A stretch of 64,000 nt of DNA from Arabidopsis thaliana (lineage: Eukaryota; Streptophyta; Magnoliopsida; Brassicales; Brassicaceae). The stretch is taken from the NCBI RefSeq assembly GCF_000001735.4, contig NC_003071.7, positions 13,075,151-13,139,150 on the forward strand. Direction: 5' to 3'. Each line of letters begins with the position of its first letter. The stretch's first letter is position 1. The position numbers and the translations under genes are program-made. This document shows positions 45,435 through 59,134 of this stretch, piece after piece. The notes beneath the pieces are model-generated. The model saw only the letters and a list, made by a program, of their open reading frames with translations, ran no database searches and had not been told where the DNA came from.

Positions 45435-48400
45435 TCACTTCTGTTCTGCTTTGTCTTCGCGTTGCCTCTTTGGAATATACTGTTCTTTCTTCTTACCCGA
45501 ATCCGAGTTGTTGCCTGACCTGGTCTTGGTTTTCTTACTGCTTTGATTCTTCGCCATTGGTGCGGCAGCTTCTCTTGGAACTGTGTTATGTTGCTTATTC
45601 CCATAGGCCTGATCAGAAGGCATGTTCTCTTTCTTGTTACTCGAACCCGAACTGTTGGCTGATTTGTGCTTTGATGGCTTACCCGTAGAAGCAGCTTCAG
45701 GCTGGTTAATCCTATTGGTGGGATTAACAAACATCTTCTCTTTCTTCTTACCCGAATCGGTATTGTTGGTTGCTTTGGGATTTCTTTGCTTATAGTTTTG
45801 CTGCCTAGGTATTGATGCAGCTTCTGTTGGAGCCATGTTGTAGTTATGCTGCTGATTCCTATTCGTGTGACTAGGATGCTTGTTCTCTTTCAAACTCAGA
45901 GACCAAAAGAGTGAGTTAAGGAAAGAGTTTGGTTTCTCTTCCCATCCACCGGTATCATACATCTCAGTCCTTGAATGTTTTGGTACCATAGACTCCGGTG
46001 GACATGAAAGTCCTGCATGACCATCATATGAGAGAATACCAGCTATTGCATGCATAGAAGCTCCGAGATGAGGTGGCAAATGTTCCCGTGGATGTGTTAC
46101 CTACAAATTGCCAATAAACAGTTGGAAATCAAATCAAATAAAAGAACCCTTAAAAGTATGGAGTAGTTTTAAGCATAATGGATTCTAAACTCACCTTGAA
46201 TAAAATAGAAGCCATTAGTCGTTCCCGCAAAATGTACATTTGAGCAACTTCAAGGGCTGTGGTTCTGAAAGGCAGCCAGCGATCAACTACTAACTTGACT
46301 GAATTTTCAGGTGAAGACATCATTTTCGCTCCACGCCTACTCTCTTCTTTATGTATGTCCATTCCTTCTTCATTAGTATTAGCTGCTACTTCTTCATTAG
46401 TATTAGCTGCTACTTCTTCATCATCTTCTTCTTCTTCATTACTATCATCAGAATCACTGCTCCCTGTAGGGGCCACAGCTATCTCTGTTGAGATAAGTAA
46501 CAAAGGAAGATCACGAGCAACAGTACAGTTTCTTATGTGCATGCCTCCATCTCCACGAGTGATCTCATCGAAAACGAGTAAAGATTCATCATACTTTTTA
46601 GACGACAAGTTGAAGTTGTTTGACAGCGAATGGACACGAACTTTAGCACCACTAGCAGTCTCTACTATAGTTCTTCGATTATTACCAAAAGCTGGGCACA
46701 ATCTTCCCACCATAGGATACAATCCTACTGCTAGCACAGCACGGAGTATACCGGGATCACGCGAATTTTGGCTACAACTTGAAATGTCGTTAGGAATAAT
46801 CCCATGTCTTTTAAGTTCCGACTCAAGTTGGCTACGCATTTGATCCAACATCTTCATAGCACTTGGAGAGACAAAGTACTGAGAGCAAAACTCTGCTGAA
46901 AGACCTCTTCCTTTTGCGTTTTTCCAGCACTCAAAGGCAGCAACAACTGCAAGGTGATCACTGTCACCTCCACAAAGTGATGCAAGTTCAAGTTTTGCAG
47001 CAGCAGCTTTCTGTCTTTCAACAGGCGACATGGGCATCGTAAATGGTTCCTTGTAGTCTGCTGCACATGCCAGAGTAAGTGCTGGATCCAGACAGTTTAC
47101 TAACACAGCGAAGAATAGCATTTTGCTAATCAGAGGATGAACTGGGAGATGACCAAATTTCTCTCCAAGTTCTGTCAGCTCTTCCTGAGGTGTCAGGGCA
47201 CCAATATCCTGTAGTATGCTTAAGGCGTTTGCAATACTTTGATCAACAGGCGGGTCCAACAGTTTCTGAAGGAAATCATTTGTTTTACAATTTGGATCAA
47301 GTATCTTAACCTGAGAATGTAATCAAAGGGCAATGATCAGTAAGAGATTGCATACGCACGAACGGCTCACAGCATAGAACCAATTGCTATTAACTAGAAA
47401 TTAAATGAGGAGCAGTACTTGTAAGCAGAGTTCTTCTACCGGCATCCTCTTGATTTCAGGAACTTTAAAATCTGGCATAGAGGCTGCCCGAAGTCTAGAA
47501 TAGAGATGATAACAAATGCCAGGTTGGCAGCGGCCTGCTCGACCCTGACGCTGTTTTGCATTTGCTTTTGATACCCAAGAAGATTGGAGAGTTGAAACAT
47601 TATTATAAGGATCATAGCTCTTTTCCTTCATCCGGCCACTATCTATCACATAAACCACATCATCAATGGTAACTGCTGATTCAGCAATATTTGTCGCAAG
47701 CACAATTTTGCGACAACCTGGAGGGGGGCGATTAAAAACTTTCTTCTGTTCCCCTGCTGGAACCATTGAGTGAAGACATATAATGTCGAATTTAGCACTA
47801 TCTGCAAAGAAAGGGTTCTCAAGTAATCTCTGTCTTGTTTTATTTATATCATCCCATCCAGGTAGAAAAACAAGAATCGCACCGTCTTCTGAATCGCCAC
47901 ATATTTTCCTCATTAACTGTTGTATAAGACTCACATCGACCTGCTCTGGGTTGATTGTCGCCATGTATTTATCAAGTAACTGTTGTCCTTGCTGAGAATT
48001 AGACTGGGAATTGTCTGCATGCTCCCTGATTATTTGAGCAGCTTCTAGTTGATTCTCTGCTTCAGCCAATTCTAATGCAGTCATACCATCTTTAGACTTT
48101 AAGCTCCAATCTGCACCAAAGGAGAGGAGCATGCAGACATCACTGATCCTGCCCTTTCCAGCAAAGACCATTAGTGGTGTTAGCCAGGTTGATTGGTGCT
48201 GATAATTGTAGATCTCATGACTTCCTCTAGAAGAAACTAGATCTAAGAGGGCATCAAACTCGTCATTTGTCCAAGCCAAGATGATTGCTTCATCTAAAGC
48301 AAGTTTATCCTCATCCGTCAAATCAAGCTTGTGGTCTGATATACTCAAGTTGGTAGAGCTTAGATGATTATCTCCACCTGATTTCAGAATAGAGAGCACA

Positions 48401-51400
48401 TCCTCCAAATATAAGGTTCTCACCTGTAGACACAAAGCAAGGAGATTATATTTGGGCATAAAAGAATTACCATATTCGAGATATAGAGAGAAAAAGAGAA
48501 ATTAACTGGATAAGTGAATCCAGGGACACGGACAACCGGGCAACCTCCAAAATATCCAGAAAATCTCTCAGCATCAAGCGTAGCACTCATGAGAATCTAT
48601 TGGTCCAGAAATTTTCAAAAAATCAGCTAAAGAGTACTGTAGTCAGGCCATATTCAAAGACGTTTACCAAGCCATCAAGTCCAGCTATCTCAGGTTCTTA
48701 GGCTATGTACACAATTTTGTCGGAGTTCACTTGTTCTCAGTGTCTTTCGACCAAGTATCTTTTTTGAAAATTCTAAGAACGTCACTTCGCCAACACACAA
48801 AAATAGCAGGAAAGAAATCTATTTTGTAACTTGTATTGTGTCATCTTTTAATTTCTAATACCGGAGGGAAGGAGACACCTTTAAAAATACAAAACCTACT
48901 CTATTTCCTTTCTTTTCAGAGGTAACAAGGCCGTATAGAGTCACCCCCTCTAATATATCCGCTTCCCTCTTCTATTTAGTAAACGAAAAGAAACATAAAC
49001 AAAGCCAATCCTTCTTCATTTTGTTCTCTTGTTATAAGTGTACCATTGCAGTGAAAAGCAAGAAGAACATAAAGCTTAACTAACCAGACGGAGATGGGGA
49101 TTTGATGGAAGCAAATCCCTGCAAATCAACAAAAGCATCAGAAATTCATATGAGTTATATCATACATTCAAAGAAAGTAAATTAATTATCTTCTTTCATG
49201 GTTTGCGGCTTAAGAGAAGATAAATACATGTGTACCAGTTTATTATTTAGCACATAAATTATGGTGCGGCATTAAACAATAGCCTTAAAATCAGTTTCTT
49301 AGGTCACATACACTTGATTTGATTAATAGACAATTGACAAGTTGAGAACCTCAACGTTTGAGAGCAAGGATGTCTACCTTATAATTGCCAACATGAAATC
49401 AGAATAGCAATCTCTTTCATGGATTTCATCCTACAAAGACATGAACGCACTGATCAATGTAGAAAGCTACAGAATTAAATTTAAAGCCAAAGTGAAAGGT
49501 AGAGGATCTGGGATGACAAACAGCAACAAGAAGGCTTTTCATAGTGACAGTTGACAAGCGATTTAATTTTCCGATAATACTCATCATACATATGAAACAC
49601 ACACGTAATAGGCACATGATAGCAGAGCAGATAAGAAATATGTAAAGTACCACAATGATGTGAGTTATGTCGGAAACACTGCTAACAGAGCCTTTTCCTA
49701 CAAGCACCCTCAGGAGAATACCATTCGTGCAGAAAACAACTGATGAGTGCCTTCCACCTTTGCTTTGGAGTCGAACCTGAGATTTACATATAAAGTCAAT
49801 GGTGCACTTGTCTACAATATTGAAACACAATCACCTTTCATGTACAAACGCAAATATGTCTACCTACAAAGATTACTAACCTTGTAACCAATGTTTTCTC
49901 CAATGCTTTCACCTCTTTCACAAGATATTCTTTCAGAAACTTCAAAAGAGGGATAAAAAGACAGTAAGGGGTAAGCATTATACAGCGTACATGTGGATAA
50001 ACTTGAAATTTCAAAAGATCAACACAAATACATAGCTGAATAAAAAAATGTCAACCTGACATGGCGGATATCCGACGAGGTTGGGTGCAAACAATTTTGC
50101 AAGTTTCTCTTTTGCTTGACCACATATGGTCTAAAAGATATTGAGGCACCTAAAACATTAAACAATGGAGGCACTTGAGAAACCTCGAGAATGAAAATAT
50201 TGAACGCAAATTCAACTGAACACTCTTTACATGGCTAATATCACAATCGCAGCTCACAGTAAGCAAAATTTCTAAGGAGATCATTCTACTAGACTACCGA
50301 AAAACAAGGGATAACAAACACCTGAGTAGTTTTCCCGCAACCAGTTTCACCAGAAATGAGAATAACCTGCGTTTACAATAAGAATGTATGATGAATTCTT
50401 TTTCAAGCAGTGGAAATCACCACAGCAAGCATAACCATACAATTAGTAAATTCTAAGAGAGAACATATCAAAAATTTCACAGAACCTGATTGGATTCCAC
50501 TGCAGATGTAATTGCGTCTTTAAAGGATGTGATGGGAAGCTTTGACCGCAGCTTAGTGATCTGTAACATAAATCAACAAAAAACAATTTCCTTTCACTTG
50601 CTGATACTTGACATGATTTATAACTTCTCAATCTGTATTCCGGATAAAGAATCATAAATTACAGTCCTTTCAAACAAAAGACACACATCTCAGCAACAGG
50701 GTATTAATCCTAACCTCCTTAAGAGCTTTATCCTTCTTAAGTCTAGAACTCAAAGATGCCACTTTTTCTAGAATCTCCTCACTGCTAATCTGTGGTTTCC
50801 GGAAAAAATCATCTTTCCATTGTCCTTGTTTACCCTTGTTACCAGAGTACTTGGTAAACGATGTTGCAGCCGTATCTCCATCACAAGGTGGGTAATGAGT
50901 AAATAACTCCTGCAGAATAACATCTGCTCCCGGCGGAAATGACACACATTTGAGCTTCTCTTTATTTGATTTCTCATTAGCTTCATTCTTGTTTCCATTC
51001 TTATGCCTACTTTTGAATATCGAAAGACGCCTTTGTTCCCCACGCCTATTAAAAGCATCCCCCAGAATCAGAAACAATAAAAATGAATACTTTCTCAAAC
51101 CCAAAAACACTAACTCACCCAGAACTTTTCGATTGAATACCCATTTTCCTGCACATCTGATGAATCACTCCACGTTCGTTATTTGATAGATTATGCTCAA
51201 ACGTGTAAACTACAGAACACAATGCAACCAAAATTCAATAAAATTCCCAAAGATTAGAGCTTTATGTAATCAATCTCAGACTCATAAAATCATTTCTGGA
51301 AAGAATCGGTCAGAGAAGGAAACAATTAGAATCCAAAGGAGAAGACTTGGTTTCCCGGAGCTAAATTCACCTTCGTTCCCAGAGGCTCGAAAGTCTTCGA

Positions 51401-51485
51401 TGACCTTAGTCGCCCAAATCCTAGTAGCTTCGACGGAAGTTGGTTTCCCTGCATTATTATCAGACCTGAATCTCTTGTTCCCCAT
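45435..51485 (-). CDS. HVT1: HVT1, R3H/DEIH-box RNA helicase with inserted ankyrin repeats
   Basis: Fourteen exons total 3,900 nt, or 1,299 residues: 51485-51371, 51209-51119, 51045-50715, 50560-50486, 50366-50322, 50149-50056, 49939-49881, 49776-49651, 49430-49378, 49118-49085, 48596-48507, 48423-47419, 47310-46195 and 46100-45435. An N-terminal R3H-like segment ([20 protein letters not shown]) is followed by RecA1 with Walker [10 protein letters not shown] (about 210-218), DEIH (313-316) and SAT (345-347). Two ankyrin repeats (about 450-510) sit between the RecA lobes. RecA2 has [11 protein letters not shown] and [10 protein letters not shown]2 and OB-fold regions and a low-complexity Lys/Ser/Asn tail follow. 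The order resembles YTHDC2 without a YTH domain. Expression in vascular tissue and tapetum is from the literature on the name. I recognise it as At2g30800. Confidence 0.93.
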
Positions 51486-52794
51486 CGCTTATTAGGCTTT
51501 GCTCTGTCTCTCTATCTCTCTTCTACCCGAGAAAACACTAGAAAGCTGAGAAACTGTACGGCTTCTTGTGAGATTCAAGAAGCAAAGCCTCGAAATTTGT
51601 TCGATGAGTTTCGTTTTTGCCCTTGCAGAGTTTGCTGGCATTATAAACCGCCTTCTCTTTTTTCTTTTTTTTTTTGATGAAAATAAAATAAATTAATGCT
51701 TCGGCATACTAGGCCCATTCCTTTGGGCTCTAAAAATGTTCCAACTTCTATGTATGTCTGTAGTTGATAAGCAAAATCTTATGAGTAAGGAATGTTATAT
51801 TGTACTTATATGTAATGTATATACTATAAACTAGTGGCAAAATCTTACAAGTACTAAAAAGTGACGTAACTACTATAATTGTGCAGGTTAAGTAACAAAA
51901 TGTATAAGAAAATGTATAGATGGTAAATGGTAGTTTGGAATGCTAACCAACTCCAGGAGAATGAATGAGATCTTGTCAAACTTATCGAGGTGAGACGATG
52001 GACTGTTGTGGACCGATCCGGATCTGGAGCATCGCCTAGGAGATCATCCAAAAAGTACAAAGACTATAATTTTGATTCATTAAACGGGAGGAGATTTCTA
52101 AAGTTTTCTCGTCTCTTTGTCAAACTTAAAACATTCATTCCTAACTTAGATGAAAATGATTTAACATTGAATTGACGAAACTATTTTAATTTTTATGGAT
52201 ATATGTGTTTAATTGGATTTTCTGATCATGATTATGTTTTATTTGGAGATATTATAAATACATGTTTTTTAAAAAATTATTTGGAAATACTTTTTATTAT
52301 TATTTATTTAATCATTTTTAATAGAGCAAATATATTATTAAATATCTTTAATCATTTTTAGTCATATTTAGGAATGTTAAAATATGTCAACATTTCATGG
52401 GTCAATCTAACCAAACACGATTTTAAAACATGGCCTAAATAAATTCAATTTAAAAAGATCATATATCTTAGATATAATATGGGATATTGTTGTGAAATGT
52501 TTAGAAAAAGAAAGAGAGAAATGCATTTTGTTTGGATGAGAGTTAAAGAGCATCCATGTTTTGTGTTTGTAAGAGTGAAAATATAAATCTAAATTGTTCG
52601 TGATTTAAAGAAAGAACTTACACGAAAAGGTCCAAGTCCCTTCAATTTATTTGTGCATTAACTTTAATTTTGTAATAGAAGAAATTATGAAAACTCCATA
52701 TTATATTCTATATTGAAAAACAAGGATTACAAACATAGATTTTATTGAGAGATAACAACGATAGATTTTATTTTGCTTTTACAATTTTTTGTTT
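51486..52794. other. Spacer between the GASA gene and HVT1
   Basis: Bases 51486 to about 51660 are the HVT1 leader. The rest is AT-rich. A 61-codon ORF at 51990-52175 (+) is unrecognised. A MITE-like end (AAAGAGCATCCATG, 52547-52560) occurs without a visible partner. Confidence 0.4.
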
Positions 52795-53480
52795 TCATGG
52801 ACATTTTGGTCCACCTTCTTTGGTCGTCCAATTATTGTAGCAAGGACATTCTTCTTTGTGTCCATATGTTCCCGATGGTACACACAAACATTTGTTACAA
52901 CATTTGTTGCAAAAAAACAAACATGGTTTCCTGTGAGATGTCGCCGAACATCGATATTCACATGCCTTTGGACATTCTTCAGAAAAATATAAATCAACAA
53001 TTAAATTATTTAAGTTGTGATTTGATCAATCATTTACTATATAAATAAAAATAATATCTTTTAAACAATTTACCTTCTGGTTTAAGTGAGCCTTCTCCTC
53101 CATTCTGAAATTGGTTGGATAACAAAAACAAATTTAGAATGCAAATCAATGGAGACGATAATAATATACATTTGTGTTATCAATAAAATATTTTAAAATT
53201 ATGTAGTTTGAAAAATAACATTGATATTCTTGTTGTAATATATTTATTATTTATTATTCAGTATTTGATATTTTATAATTTAAATATACCTTATGGATTG
53301 CAGGTGCTTGAGCTTGACTCTCTAATTCATCACCCTGTACATACACACATAAAAAAAAAAACTTTATTTCTCTGAATTCATAAATCATAATATGAAGAAA
53401 ATAATAATAATTTTTACATTAGAAAATTGAGTAGCAAACAACAAACTGGATATAACAAAGACAACTATGAGCTTCATCAT
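52795..53480 (-). CDS. GASA/gibberellin-regulated Cys-rich peptide (snakin-like)
   Basis: Four exons (53480-53418, 53334-53290, 53104-53074 and 52976-52795) give 106 residues. The N-terminus is a classic signal peptide (MMKLIVVFVISSLLFATQFS). A short variable linker rich in Gln, Ala and Glu follows. The C-terminal GASA domain has exactly twelve Cys in the family spacing (CPKACEYRCSATSHRKPC, CNKCCNKCLCVP, ECPCYNNW, KCP end). The product should be secreted with six disulfides. Family members act in gibberellin-linked growth, redox balance or antimicrobial defence; no specific role is inferred. I recognise it as At2g30810. Two very short exons (45 and 31 nt) encode the linker. Confidence 0.93.
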
Positions 53481-54649
53481 TTTGATCTCTTATTTCACTT
53501 TTGATTTTCTTATGATATATTTCAGGATCAATGTTAAACCTATTTATAACCAATAACATTGGCATAGTATAGAAGGTATTTTAAAATATCAAGAAATTAT
53601 CAAATACAAGGAAGCATTTAATTATTCAAAGATGTGTTTTCTTGACCAAAATAATTTAGGAATAAAATTATGAATGAATTTTGGAAAACAATTTATTAAC
53701 TACATGCATTATACAATTTTAATATAAAGGATTAAGGAGTAAATATATTAACATAAACAATTAATTTTGGTCTGTATTTTAAATATTTTAATCACTAAGA
53801 AATAAGAGAAAAATAGCTGTTATTTAATCTATTAAATAATTCCTAGGACAAATAAAAGCTATTGTTTTTTTTCACAAACAAATAAAAGCTATTGATACTT
53901 AGTATAGGTTAATAGCAGTAAACTCCATTGTGCTCACAAAACATCTTCACATCAATTCTCTTTAGCAAATGAAAAAAATGCTCAATTAAGTTCGGTTCAA
54001 AAAAAATTCACAAACATTTTAAGTGCAACAAACAATCTAAATTCAATATAAGAATGTTCAAGAATACTAGAATAGTCTAACACCAAACCCAATCTAAGAA
54101 AATTCAACACTAAACATCAACATTTAGACATCAATTCGTCCTAATCTAACACTAAGATTCAATAGAAACTACTCACATTAACAGTCACAGATACTGTAAT
54201 TAGCTAAAAAATATTATTAGAAGGAATGAAGAGGATTGGGCCACGTAGGATCACACGCGCCCGCGAGTGTAAAAACGTACGAAATTATGAATCTTTTAAT
54301 AACAAATTCGAAATTTGATGCCATTTCAAAATCGAAGCTCACACACACACACACACATCTCTCGCAAAAGCTATTTGGGGATTTTCAAATTTGAAAACAA
54401 AAGACTCACAGAGACTCAGACCCACCACCACCACCAACATTCTCTTTCTCTCTCACTTTCTCGGGAAACTATTTTTCCCTCCTCATTGAGAGTGTTTGGT
54501 TGTTGTAGGTTCCTCCATCGCTGTTCCTTTTTTACCACCAATATAATTCAAATCACGACATTACAGAAACGCTTCATAATTGAGTGACTGAGCCATAAAT
54601 TCGAGACGCTCGGATTTTACCGACGGATCGGCTTGTTGAGTAGAGAGCC
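53481..54649. other. Divergent promoter region between the GASA and JASON-like genes
   Basis: The two genes are transcribed away from each other. The left part is very AT-rich. From about 54240 the sequence becomes the promoter and leader of the JASON-like gene, with a short (CA)n run at 54340-54357 and pyrimidine-rich leader sequence. No further gene is seen. Confidence 0.5.
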
Positions 54650-57241
54650 ATGGGTTGTCTCTTCGGTTGCTTCCGTGCTAAAGACGACGAATCTACTACT
54701 GATTCCGTTTCTCAAGCCAAACATAACGTAATTCTAATCGTTTCCTTCTGTTTTTCCAGATCTTTGATTTGCAATTCAGTGTTCAATTCAGCTGTTTCAG
54801 TGTTAACATCTTTGGTTTGATGATTTTCAGAGAGGTCATGAGTCGAAGAATCGTTTGTCAGCTTTGTTTCTATCTGAAGGTGATAAATCTCTTCTTTGAT
54901 GTTATATCACTTAATAGTTTTAAACGGTGGTCTTACTTGTTTATTGTTTTTTTGACGCAGCTTCGTCGCCTTGCCATGATGACAGAGAGGGATCTAGTTT
55001 GAATTCTATGCATATTGATAAAGATCTCAAGGATGACGTATGTTCATATCGAAATTATACTTAACAACTCACGCTTAAGATTTTGGCTCCATTGAAATTA
55101 ATTAGCATTTTCGATTTGACTGGAATTCTAGAGTTAAGCATCTGTCATTCATTTATACTTGGGAGACAATAATTATGTTTGCTTGAGACATGTTCTTCTT
55201 TTGCTTGATATGTGATACTTGAGCTGAAGCTCTTCTCCCGTAATGAGAAGAAGTTTTTTTTTATGTCTTATGTTATTGAAGAGGTGGTCTAGACTCTACT
55301 AGTGCTTTTTTTTTCTCCATTAGGAATGCATCATTTGCATTGTATATACCACAGCCTTTGGCTTTGTCCTTATATTTGATTTTCCTTTTCTCTGTTTTGG
55401 TGTGCTCAGTTATTTGAGGTGTTGGTTTTAGAACTTAATTCTTTGTAAAGAAAATATATACATTATACACACAGATGTTTTTTTGGGATGAATGTAGCTT
55501 ATGTATCCATGCATTATTGTGCAAGTGTGTGGAAGGAAATATGCTTAACTTGCATTAGTGTCTGCGTCTTTTATCTTTACTTGGGAAATTATCTGAAATT
55601 TGTGTGCGTTACTCTTCTCAAGTTGAAAATCCTGCTAGAGCTTGGCAGATATATTTGTTTGCATATAACAACAGAATTAGATTACCACTTTCTTCAATGA
55701 GAACCTAATCTCACTTTGCTTTACTTATGGAATTACAGGCACAGTTTCTTAAAGTTTCCTGCGAAATACCAGCGACACCAATTGAAGTTAGGAACACATC
55801 CAAAAAACTGGAAACTCCTAAAGGTGGTGAACATTTACGATCTTCCCCTTCCTGTAACTCTGAAGTAGTGTTTCACTTGAATGAGAAAAAGAATGAGCCC
55901 TGTGAAGAAATGGGAAGATCATTAGATACTTCAGAGCAAACTCCTAGCAGGTGAAACTGCTAATGTTACTTTGCTAGATAATATCTCTTTTAGCTGAGCT
56001 TTTGAAAAGTAAAAGAATCTTGGTTCTCCTTTCAAATATCTAGAACTGGCATGATTGCTTGCATATCCTAACATAAATTCTTACATCAGGCAAATAGTTT
56101 TAGAGGTTTCATGGAGCTGGAATTTACTCTTTTTCTAACTTTCTATCAGTTGCTTGACCGATGCCCGGAACAATGCAAGGATCTCTTCTGCATCTAGTGA
56201 TGATAGTGAAGAAAGCATTGGTACTGTGTTCAGGGATGAGGTGGATAGAACCGGCGTTAGAGAAAAGACAAAGTCAGTGCGGTCTGAAATTGACTTTGGT
56301 CAATCTTACTCTTCTAGTTCTTCCAAAAACAGAACTGCAAGCAAACCTGAAATGGTTGGAAAAACTTCTATCTCAGCTACCTCGCCTTATACAACCTCAA
56401 TGAAGCTATCCGATGAGATTCAAACCCCTGGAACCATTTTTCCTGCAAATATGGAATCAGCAGGAAGAGAGAGACGTAGAATCAGGTCTCAGTTTGTGCA
56501 TTCAGCTTCCAATCTAATTGTGAATGCCTCCCTATGTAAGCTCCACGAAGATTCAAATGCGAACCTAGAACAAGCTAAAGTTCAGGCTTACAAAGAGAAG
56601 ACAGAAAATGAATCTCCCACATCAACAATATGTGGGGAAAAGTTGGAAGAGAGTTCAGATGGAAAAAAACAGATAGGTGAAATTAGTAGTTCTCCTTTAT
56701 CCATAAATCCTGGAGACAGACCTATCATTGGAATGGTTGCTGCTCATTGGAATGAGAAAGAGCATTCTCAAATCTCACCCAAATGGTGGGATGGTAATGG
56801 GATACCAAACTCTACAAACAAGTACAAAGAGGTACTCTCCTGTTTCTTTCCGAATCTCTAGGTTTCTTCACATTTCATGTCATTCATTATGAATATATAT
56901 ATTTTTTTTTGGCACTCATTATGAATATATGAGTTTCTTTTTATAATGCAGGACCAGAAAGTGAGTTGGCATGCAACACCTTTCGAAGAGAGATTAGAGA
57001 AGGCACTTTCAGAAGAAGGTGGTCAAGGTTTCATTCCTCCAAGGTATATGTCTCTCTTTCCTTACACAGTAATACGTGATTGCTTATGTTTTTGTCAGAT
57101 CACATTCAAACTATTTTGGGATTTGAAGATAGTAACCAATGACGCATAAACATGTTATGTTGCAGGAGACTTGGAACAGTAGAAGAGTCTGAAAGGGACA
57201 CAGCTATATCACATCTGCGACATTCAGTCATTTCCTTTTGA
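54650..57241 (+). CDS. JASON-like protein
   Basis: Seven exons (54650-54727, 54831-54879, 54961-55037, 55739-55950, 56150-56831, 56952-57043 and 57166-57241) give 421 residues. The N-terminus MGCLFGCFRAKDDE fits N-myristoylation at Gly2 with adjacent Cys available for palmitoylation, so membrane association is likely. The middle is Ser-rich and probably disordered. Short conserved blocks include KTSISATSPYTTSMKLSDE and the C-terminal segment HATPFEERLEKALSEEGG. The family member JASON (from memory At1g06660) controls spindle orientation in male meiosis II; the role of this paralogue is inferred only. I recognise it as At2g30820. Intron 3 (55038-55738) is about 700 nt, long for this region. 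Confidence 0.85.
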
Positions 57242-57556
57242 AAGCCGTGTAGTGTCTACTGAGGTAATATTCTCTTATGATCTCTTCTTAGGTTGATTAT
57301 GTTCAGACGGAAGTACTTGAAAAAATATTTAACTGAAACTGCGGTCTAGCTATACCTCAACTCAAGAACAACAAAATGAAAGTTTATAAGATACTGATGG
57401 TTTATTTCTATAGATTGTTGCATACACCTACACGGCTACACGATAATATATGTGAAATAAGCATAATTTCTCATGCCTTGTTATTTGTTATATCCTTTAT
57501 TTTATACTAAAACTCTAGAAATCCTCTGATTCTGAGATTTGGATCCACCATTACTG
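57242..57556. other. Convergent 3' ends
   Basis: This is the 3' UTR region shared by the JASON-like gene (+) and the first dioxygenase (-). Nothing else is visible. Confidence 0.5.
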
Positions 57557-59134
57557 TCAGATCCTGAAATGGAGCAACGGTGAGGTCCCATCGAGTCCTC
57601 TAGCCAAGTAATGCCTCGCCATCTCGGTCGTGGTTGTGTTTCTGTACTTGGGAGGGTTTTGTTTAGATAGAAGCTCTTTCATAGGTCCATATACTTGCTC
57701 ATTTGGTATGGTGTGCATGAAGAAAGATGCGCTTGAAATGCGAGGTTCTTCGCCTCTATTTGCCAAAACCCTGTGCTCCACACTTACAAACTTATCGTTT
57801 GTTATAAGCTGCAAGCAATCATTAAAAAAAACGTTTTGAGATTTGTCAAGATATGCAAGATTCAATTGGTGTATCAAGTTTCTTAAAAAATATTTGCCTG
57901 TAAAAGATCTCCAAGGTTAACGATTAGAGCTTCGGGATTAGGAGGAACATCGATCCAGTAACCATCATGGAGAACTTGAAGTCCTCCAATGTGGTCTTGA
58001 AGAAGAATAGTGATAAAAGAGATATCTGTATGTGAACTGATACCAAAGGTTCGGTCAGGCTCTGGACAAGGCGGGTAGTAATGGGAGAGCAACGACAAAC
58101 TCTTTGCGCAATTTAGCTCTTTAAGGTGGTTAGGTTTTAAACCAAGAGCTTCTGATAAAAGCTCAAAGATTAGCTCCCCTAACTTCATCATTCGCTTGGA
58201 GTACTCCAACATGATTTCTCTGAAATATTCACCACCAGAGTTCGTTATTAGTTGGAAAGTTTCTTATAACCGAACCAGACCGAAATTTCTCACCTCGAAA
58301 TCGAACAAACCTCCAAACTCGAAATTTTGTAAATGAATTTAGCTTAAAAAGCAAATCACACCAACCAAGATTTTCAACATAACATAATAACATGAGGGTA
58401 TCATTATGGATTTAGCTAAAAAAGCAAATCATTATGGTGATGAATGGTATTCATTTTCACGTTGTAAATATGAATTCCGCTGTATTATACCATTCATACT
58501 ATTCCCACAAATAGGTAAAATTAAAATTACACAGGACTTAATACTTTGCCCACAAAAAGTTTGCACTAAAATGTAAAAAAGTTTATTTTTTCTTTGAATA
58601 TAATTTAACAAAAAGAAGAAAACAACCATACCGACAAATCACGGGTAAGTCCCCTGCTTGTGGAACATCAGGAGCCATAACCATAGTTAAAGTATCTCTC
58701 CAATTCGCAGCTTGAGAGCTATAGAGATCGAAATTAGTGTTATACTTAACCTTTTTAGTGATGTCACGACTATAGAACGTTTTCTTAACTTCTGAGTCCT
58801 GCTCATGAAACCCACGAATCCCATCTTTCATACTCTCCATCACCTCGAGTGGAATCCCATGGTTAATCACCTGAAAGAACCCGAACTTCTCAACCGCAGC
58901 TCTCACTTTCGCGATCACGCTCTTTCGCGTGACCGTGGACTCGAACACGCCACCTCCAACATCGATTGTTGGAATTTCTAACGTTGAGGAAGGTTTAGGG
59001 TTTGTAACGGCCACATCTTGGTGATGGAAAATGCGAGGAACTTTTGTGATTCCGGCGTCGACAAGACCCTTCACGCCGATCTTCATCTGGTCGAATGCTT
59101 TTACCTCACCAGCACGATCATAGTTGCCCGCCAT
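57557..59134 (-). CDS. 2-oxoglutarate/Fe(II) dioxygenase (ACC-oxidase homologue), copy 1
   Basis: Three exons (59134-58632, 58219-57898 and 57808-57557) give 358 residues. The N-terminal DIOX_N domain contains [10 protein letters not shown]. In the catalytic domain the iron ligands are HTD ([16 protein letters not shown]) and the His of [10 protein letters not shown]. The 2-oxoglutarate-binding Arg is in RISSASFF (RxS motif). It belongs to the plant DOXC group annotated as ACC-oxidase homologues, but is not an ethylene-forming enzyme by sequence alone; the substrate is unknown. Intron 2 has a GC donor (CAG/GCAAAT). It is a tandem paralogue of the next gene. I recognise it as At2g30830. Confidence 0.92.

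Noticed and set aside
46259..46843. 194-codon + strand ORF inside HVT1
   Set aside because: It is the antisense shadow of the large helicase exon; its Ser runs come from the Asp/Glu tract on the other strand.
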